DNA from: an uncultured Oscillospiraceae bacterium
GTDB lineage: Bacteria; Bacillota; Clostridia; Oscillospirales; Oscillospiraceae
Assembly (NCBI GenBank): GCA_910577805.1
Contig: CAJTOE010000110.1
Location: 1 to 8,266, forward strand
Direction: 5' to 3'
Length of the DNA stretch: 8,266 bases
The notes beneath the pieces are model-generated. The model saw only the letters and a program-made list of their open reading frames with translations, was not told the origin of the DNA and did not search any database. This document shows positions 5,001 through 8,266 of this stretch, piece by piece. The first letter of the stretch is position 1. Every line of letters begins with the position of its first letter. The translations under genes and the position numbers were made by a program.

Positions 5001-7845
5001 CCGCGCCCCTGCCGGTTTTATCATCGACAGCCAGAGCCAGACCGTGCAGATCAAGGAGGGCCGCACCGTTACCCTCACCTTTAAGAACCAGCCGAAAGGC
5101 AGTCTGATTATCCAGAAGCGGGATAGTCTCACCGGCCAGCCCCTCCCCGGCGCGGAGTTCAGAGTGGCTACCGCCGCAGGCTGTGAGGTAGGTCTGGACG
5201 GTGTGATCGGCACATCCACATTGACCCAGAACGGCCTGTTCACCACCGACAGCAACGGCGAAATCCGCATTACCAACCTCGCTCCGGGGGCCTATGTACT
5301 GACTGAAACAAAAGCCCCGGCAGGCTATGTCATGGACAGCCCCAGCACCAACGTGGTCATTGGGGCCAACGGCGACACACAGACGGTCATTGTCACCAAC
5401 ACCCCCAAGGGCGGGCTGATCGTGGAGAAGTACGACAGTGTGACCAAGCTGCCCCTCTCCGGCGCTCAGTTCAAAATCACTAACGCCAACGGGGAGCTGA
5501 CCCCGGACAACGAGGGCCTGACCAGCTCCAACGGACTCTACACCACCGACCGCAGCGGCCAGATCGTGCTGTCCAAGCTGCTCCCCGGAACCTATGTGGT
5601 GTCCGAGGTCAAGGCCCCGGACAATTATCAGGCGGACCCCACCCCGCAGACGGTTGTGGTCAACGCCGGGGATACCCAGACCCTCCGCTTTTACGACGAT
5701 CCTCTTTGCACATTGACCATCCTCAAACGGGACGCCGTGACCAAGAAGCCGCTGAAAGGGGCGGAGTTCCTGGTTCGGGACAGCGAGGGCAGGGCTATCG
5801 GCCCCAACAATGGCCGGTATATCACCGGGACGGACGGTACTGTGACTGTCTCCGGGCTGGCCCCCAACGCCACTATCGTGGTGTCCGAGAGCAAGGCCCC
5901 CACCGGCTATATCAAGGACGAAACCCCGAAAAATATCGTTGTCCGTACCGGCGTTGCCAACAGCCTGATTTTTGACAACGAGCCTGCCACCACCCTGATT
6001 ATCCGAAAATTTATTGAGGGCACTGAAAATGAACCGCTTTCCGGCGTGTGCTTCAAGGTGGCGGACGGCTCCGGGGCCGCTGTTGGCCCGGACGATGGAA
6101 CCTATTACACCGACAAGGCGGGGGAGATCGTTCTCGATGGCATCGAACCCGGTACAACCGTTATCGCCAGGGAAATCAAGACCGTGGAGGGCTTTGTACT
6201 TGACGGAACCCCGCAGGACATTCTAATCAAGGCCGGACAGGTACAGCAGCTCACGTTCTGGAACAAACGGGCCGGTACGCTGGTCATCCAGAAAAAGGAC
6301 AGTGTTTCCGGCAACCTGATCGCCGGGGCGCAGTTCCAGCTCACTTATGCGGGCGGCGGGTACGTTGATAACGCCAACGGCCACCTCTCCAGCAACGGCC
6401 TGTACACCACGGACGACAAGGGAGAAATCCGCATTTCCGGCGTGACCGGGACTATCGTTGCCAAGGAGGTCAAAGCAGCTCCCGGCTATGTGATCGACCA
6501 GTCTACCCAGACGCAGACCGTCACCGTCAACCCGGAGGATACACAGACCCTTGTGTTTCTTAATGAGCCGCTTTGCAGTCTGACCATTAAAAAAATGGAT
6601 TCTGTGACCGGAAAACCCATCCCCAACACAGAATTTACTGTGAAAGACGGCAACGGGACCGTGCTGGGCCGCTACACCACCGGCAAGGACGGTACTGTGA
6701 CCGTATCCGGCCTCATTCCTGGCAGTACCGTTGTGGTCAGCGAAAGCAAAGTCCCCAGCGGATACATGCTGAACACCACCCCGCAGACCATCATTGTCCG
6801 CAACGGCTCCAACAGCATCACCAGCGGCACGGGCGGCAGTTCGGGCGGCGGCAATACCGGGAACAATGGCGGGACTGGCGGCGGCAACGATTTGACGTTT
6901 GAGAACGACCCCAAGACCCGGCTGGTCATTGAGAAGTATGTCACCGGGACCACGGACCCGCTGAAAGGGGTAACTTTCCTGGTAACGGAGTCCAATGGTC
7001 AGGTGGTAGGCAGCTCCAACGGCGAGTATATCACCGACGAGAATGGCCGCATTGTGATTGAGGGCCTGGAACCCGGCGTGACCATTACCGCCAAGGAAAT
7101 CAAGACATTGGAGGGCTACGTCCTCGACACTACGCCCAAGTCCATCAAAATCAAGGTGGGCGAGGCGCAGACCCTCCGCTTTTACAATCAGAAGCAGGGC
7201 TGTATCGTGGTGAAGAAGCTGGACAAGCAGACCGGGGAGCCGCTGGCCGGGGTGGAGTTCCAGATCACCTACTCGGACGGGAGCTATCTGGACGACGACT
7301 ACGGCCACCTGTCCAGCAAGGGCCTGTATAAGACCGACGCCAACGGCGAAATCCGCATTTCCGGCGTGGTGGGCACGCTGGTCATCACCGAAACCAAGCC
7401 CCTGCCCGGTTACGTCATGGACGAAGGAACCAGGACGCAGACCGTCAAGGTGAACCCCACCGACACGCAGACCATCACCGTGTATAATACCAAAATCGGG
7501 GGCCTCACCATCATCAAAAAGGACGAGGAAACCGGGGAGCGCATTAAGGGAGTTCAGTTTGAAATCCGCAAGCTCAACGGGGAAATTGTCGGCACCTATA
7601 CCACCGACCAAAACGGCGTTATTTCCCTGCCCGAAGCGGAAAAGGGATGGTATCAGGTGACGGAGCTGAAAGCGGCCAAGGGCTATCAGTTGGACGACAC
7701 ACCTCATCAGATTGAGGTAAAGGACGGCGGCACGGCTACACTGGAGATCACCAACCGGCAGACCGGCAGCGCCCTTATTCATAAGGTGGACAGTCTCACC
7801 GGCGAAGGCATCTACGGCGTGACATTCGCGCGCTTTGTTCCTTGA
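2089..7845 (+). CDS. Giant thioester / Cna-B (SpaA-type) surface adhesin, 3' truncated
   Basis: This 1918-residue secreted adhesin has a signal peptide at 1-25 (MKNRITALFL to ASA-A). Residues about 35-235 match a thioester domain: Cys74 in GFCAEKG and Gln142 in WVQAIIW are the candidate partners. Such domains can bind host amines covalently. Seventeen complete Cna-B domains follow, starting near residues 242, 339, 435, 527, 617, 709, 811, 909, 1004, 1108, 1207, 1302, 1396, 1496, 1611, 1704 and 1804. Each shows a Lys in a KxD-like first strand, a Glu in a TExxAPxGY-like middle motif and a closing Asn (Asp in domains 1, 3, 5 and 10), the pattern for intramolecular isopeptide bonds. An eighteenth domain starts at 1893 (GSALIHKVDS) and breaks off after GIYGVTF, then ARFVP and stop. 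The usual end of such proteins (rest of the repeat, LPxTG, transmembrane helix, basic tail) is absent. Foreign sequence begins at about 7828. No frameshift was seen earlier. Confidence 0.93.
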   Translation: MKNRITALFLAVVSILSMLTAPASAATRSTAAPDTIKMEDCTHNGVSYVSPSLGTCYLHQMTFDYNKQSTIGFCAEKGKGMGWSLEGHTWDNPRSVSDPTVSTMMAYYYAHSTGVFTDEARALGVDDVWDSGYAWTMNAWVQAIIWRYKSGLLSDPVVACAEELLCVYNNLEHTSYTSIDDTMDGKSFRDRAQYILDLGNQGVWGECSVYEFNYAGPGSNYHPANDVQAVMVGELNITRQKYELTVKKVDSTNPNKGLAGARFMVRSENGTYSKEIVTGRDGTYTLFGLDAGTYAVTELEAPEGYEIDNAGPQYVVLPSNGNNTVTVTFADTPTITGEGSIRKVDADDPTKGLVGAVIKIEGVDNDFTGTYVTGTGGYLTDVPWKDMPIGSYTAEEVTPPEGYTKSPDVNKTKQSFRWDGKTDIALVFENDAKVKVKLIKLDDSDNPLPGAVFNIIKDGQIIGTEATKADGSITVTDVTEGMYAFVEVSAPAPYATLTEPVIAHVDQATINGGGTVTVTAADKKLPSLSILKRDAQTKEVIPGTVFEVKGIHYGYHNDVTTGPDGKAVLTNIPVDSYEIIEKSVPDPYVVGDEPMQTIYLGPGEERELIFDNLKQPLLTIAKLDADTNDIIPGTVFTIEAIDGDYRNDVTTGADGTVSLRLAPGSYKITEKSVPAPYYLPSRNADREQTVSLNPGDEKTVTFKDHKAPELTIFKEDSVAGAPIEGAKFHVTYTSNGEAADAPGSIDYGYIFTDANGQIKVHEQGKKMYPGEYTVTEVAPAPGFQMKEPTTQRVIIHGGESKTLTFQNEPLNGIIVEKYDSVTHEALPGCTFQLRFLGGTSGTGGTVIGQKVTGKNGTAIWTGLKSGTYVVEEVSPADGYSIINASETVYLADSGEQSVITVRFDNSPDGILLIRKVCSVNPSITLQDAEFKIMYADGTLIGDSNGIYRTDENGEIRISGLKPGKSVVVTETRAPAGFIIDSQSQTVQIKEGRTVTLTFKNQPKGSLIIQKRDSLTGQPLPGAEFRVATAAGCEVGLDGVIGTSTLTQNGLFTTDSNGEIRITNLAPGAYVLTETKAPAGYVMDSPSTNVVIGANGDTQTVIVTNTPKGGLIVEKYDSVTKLPLSGAQFKITNANGELTPDNEGLTSSNGLYTTDRSGQIVLSKLLPGTYVVSEVKAPDNYQADPTPQTVVVNAGDTQTLRFYDDPLCTLTILKRDAVTKKPLKGAEFLVRDSEGRAIGPNNGRYITGTDGTVTVSGLAPNATIVVSESKAPTGYIKDETPKNIVVRTGVANSLIFDNEPATTLIIRKFIEGTENEPLSGVCFKVADGSGAAVGPDDGTYYTDKAGEIVLDGIEPGTTVIAREIKTVEGFVLDGTPQDILIKAGQVQQLTFWNKRAGTLVIQKKDSVSGNLIAGAQFQLTYAGGGYVDNANGHLSSNGLYTTDDKGEIRISGVTGTIVAKEVKAAPGYVIDQSTQTQTVTVNPEDTQTLVFLNEPLCSLTIKKMDSVTGKPIPNTEFTVKDGNGTVLGRYTTGKDGTVTVSGLIPGSTVVVSESKVPSGYMLNTTPQTIIVRNGSNSITSGTGGSSGGGNTGNNGGTGGGNDLTFENDPKTRLVIEKYVTGTTDPLKGVTFLVTESNGQVVGSSNGEYITDENGRIVIEGLEPGVTITAKEIKTLEGYVLDTTPKSIKIKVGEAQTLRFYNQKQGCIVVKKLDKQTGEPLAGVEFQITYSDGSYLDDDYGHLSSKGLYKTDANGEIRISGVVGTLVITETKPLPGYVMDEGTRTQTVKVNPTDTQTITVYNTKIGGLTIIKKDEETGERIKGVQFEIRKLNGEIVGTYTTDQNGVISLPEAEKGWYQVTELKAAKGYQLDDTPHQIEVKDGGTATLEITNRQTGSALIHKVDSLTGEGIYGVTFARFVP
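5707..7497 (+). repeat. Tandem duplication of a three-domain Cna-B block
   Basis: Domains 11-13 (5707-6573) and 14-16 (6574-7497) correspond one to one. Domains 11 and 14 both start with Cys (CTLTILK, CSLTIKK) and share DGTVTVSGL. Domains 12 and 15 share a Glu-Ile-Lys-Thr stretch and an EGF/EGYVLD run. Domains 13 and 16 share GHLSS and NGLY/KGLY with GEIRISGV. The block was probably copied as a unit and then diverged. Domain 10 carries the same SSNGLYTTD element as 13 and 16, suggesting an older three-domain periodicity. Confidence 0.75.
6802..6891 (+). repeat. Gly/Ser/Asn-rich low-complexity insert in Cna-B domain 14
   Basis: Residues 1572-1601 are almost only Gly, Ser, Asn and Thr (for example SSGGGNTGNNGGTGGG), encoded by GGC-rich simple sequence. 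They sit between the penultimate strand and the closing LTFEND strand. The sister domain 11 has only a few residues at the same point, so this is an added flexible loop. Confidence 0.75.
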
Positions 7846-8266
7846 CAATCTGTGTAGAAATACGCAATAAAACAAGGCGGATTTCGCAAGAAATCTGAAC
7901 TCTATGCTTGATTCGGCAGGGGCAGAACCTGCCTGACCCGGTGTGACGGGTGACCAAAACTCTGATGCTCCGACGTGCGTCCATAGTGTCATATGGAACG
8001 TGCGAAGCTCGGTAAAGAGCGGAGGCGATATCTGAGACGGTATCGCGCCGCAGGAGGCTATAAATCGGTCATGTCCAGTATGTTTTGTTGCAACCGACAT
8101 ATGTCCTGAGAGTACGGCTCGTAAACGCCAGGATGATTATACAGCCATCCGCCCCCATGAGGGGTGCTGCCGCCGTTGAAATTTGAATTTGTGGAAAACG
8201 GCAGAAAACCATTAAGGTCGAATGTCTTTGGCAGAATATCACACAAGTCAAAGATGGCAGCCGGGT
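7828..8266 (+). mobile_element. Foreign structured insertion cutting the adhesin; possible 5' part of a group II intron
   Basis: Adhesin homology stops after GTGACATTC (to 7827). The following sequence is rich in short stems: 7879-7896 with a C(GCAA)G loop, 7915-7933, 7936-7951, a 42-base hairpin at 7967-8008, 8007-8020, 8025-8046, 8131-8150, 8153-8164 and 8172-8202. There is no convincing plus-strand ORF. GAATGTC at 8220-8226 is complementary to the last seven adhesin bases (7821-7827), and ACGCC at 8125-8129 to GGCGT at 7816-7820. This is the EBS1/IBS1 and EBS2/IBS2 order of a group II intron. The first bases GCGCG differ from GUGYG at one position. Domain V and the intron-encoded reverse transcriptase would be beyond the window. 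Other explanations are an unrelated insertion or an assembly junction. Confidence 0.42.
8058..8264 (-). CDS. Possible C-terminal end of a convergent gene, unrecognised
   Basis: A minus-strand frame is open from the right edge to TAG at 8058-8060. It gives 68 residues, including GFLPFSTNSNF, GGGWLYNHPGVY and a final NILDMTDL. Its residue composition is protein-like, with few Cys and Arg compared with the other minus frame, and it would converge on the adhesin. I do not recognise the family. The frame is short, a second minus frame is also open here, and the region forms several stems. It may be a chance frame over structured RNA. Confidence 0.3.
   Translation of the reverse strand, partial: PAAIFDLCDILPKTFDLNGFLPFSTNSNFNGGSTPHGGGWLYNHPGVYEPYSQDICRLQQNILDMTDL

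Noticed and set aside
2812..7845. Regular repeats considered as a CRISPR-like array
   Set aside because: The periodicity of roughly 270-340 bases is at the protein level (Cna-B domains), with diverged DNA and no short identical repeat/spacer pattern.
7967..8008. 42-base hairpin considered as domain V of a minus-strand group II intron
   Set aside because: It begins and ends with GAGC/GGAGC-like bases on the minus strand, but it has the wrong length, loop and bulge and lacks the expected catalytic triad context. A plus-strand domain I reading fits better.
6223..8100. Minus-strand open frame of 625 codons across the adhesin end and the tail
   Set aside because: Shadow frame crossing the junction at 7828. 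Its part over the adhesin is antisense to coding repeats and its start has no ribosome site.

Overview
The window looks like accessory DNA of a Gram-positive Clostridia-type bacterium, probably a gut member with moderately high GC. The grounds are strong AGGAGG ribosome-binding sites, a consensus sigma-A promoter, a class D-like sortase, and a very large SpaA/Cna-B adhesin. Gene sets of this type are often carried on integrative conjugative elements in gut Firmicutes. No relaxase, integrase or type IV secretion gene lies inside the window, so that context is inference.

Layout: (1) 3-113, the last residues of a membrane protein, ending in a transmembrane helix and basic tail. (2) 110-925, a secreted sortase whose start overlaps the preceding stop as ATGA. 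(3) 926-1054, a palindromic terminator-like hairpin followed by a promoter. (4) 1055-1837, a secreted protein with an Ig-like module and a CAP (SCP/YkwD) domain. (5) 1838-2088, three hairpins (a terminator, a second copy of the palindrome, another terminator) and an adhesin leader with an 11-bp inverted repeat. (6) 2089-7845, a 1918-residue surface adhesin: signal peptide, a thioester domain (candidate Cys74 and Gln142), 17 complete Cna-B/SpaA isopeptide domains, and an 18th domain cut off after about 21 residues. (7) 7828-8266, unrelated, hairpin-rich sequence that interrupts the adhesin.

The genes form a coherent surface module. The thioester domain could attach covalently to a host or matrix amine. 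The Cna-B domains would form a stiff, protease-resistant stalk. The sortase would fix a substrate to the wall. The CAP protein would be an extracellular effector or wall-associated factor. The adhesin as encoded has no LPxTG-type sorting signal or membrane anchor, because its 3' end is interrupted at about 7828.

The most interesting question is what interrupts it. The inserted sequence holds many short stems, one with a GCAA tetraloop, and no convincing plus-strand ORF. Two short stretches in it complement the adhesin sequence just before the junction, in the order expected for EBS2/IBS2 and EBS1/IBS1 pairing of a group II intron. The 5' end reads GCGCG instead of the GUGYG consensus, and the intron's remainder lies outside the window, so this is a hypothesis. 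If right, splicing could restore a full-length, wall-anchored adhesin. The rival reading is an ordinary insertion or assembly junction with a convergent gene ending at 8058.
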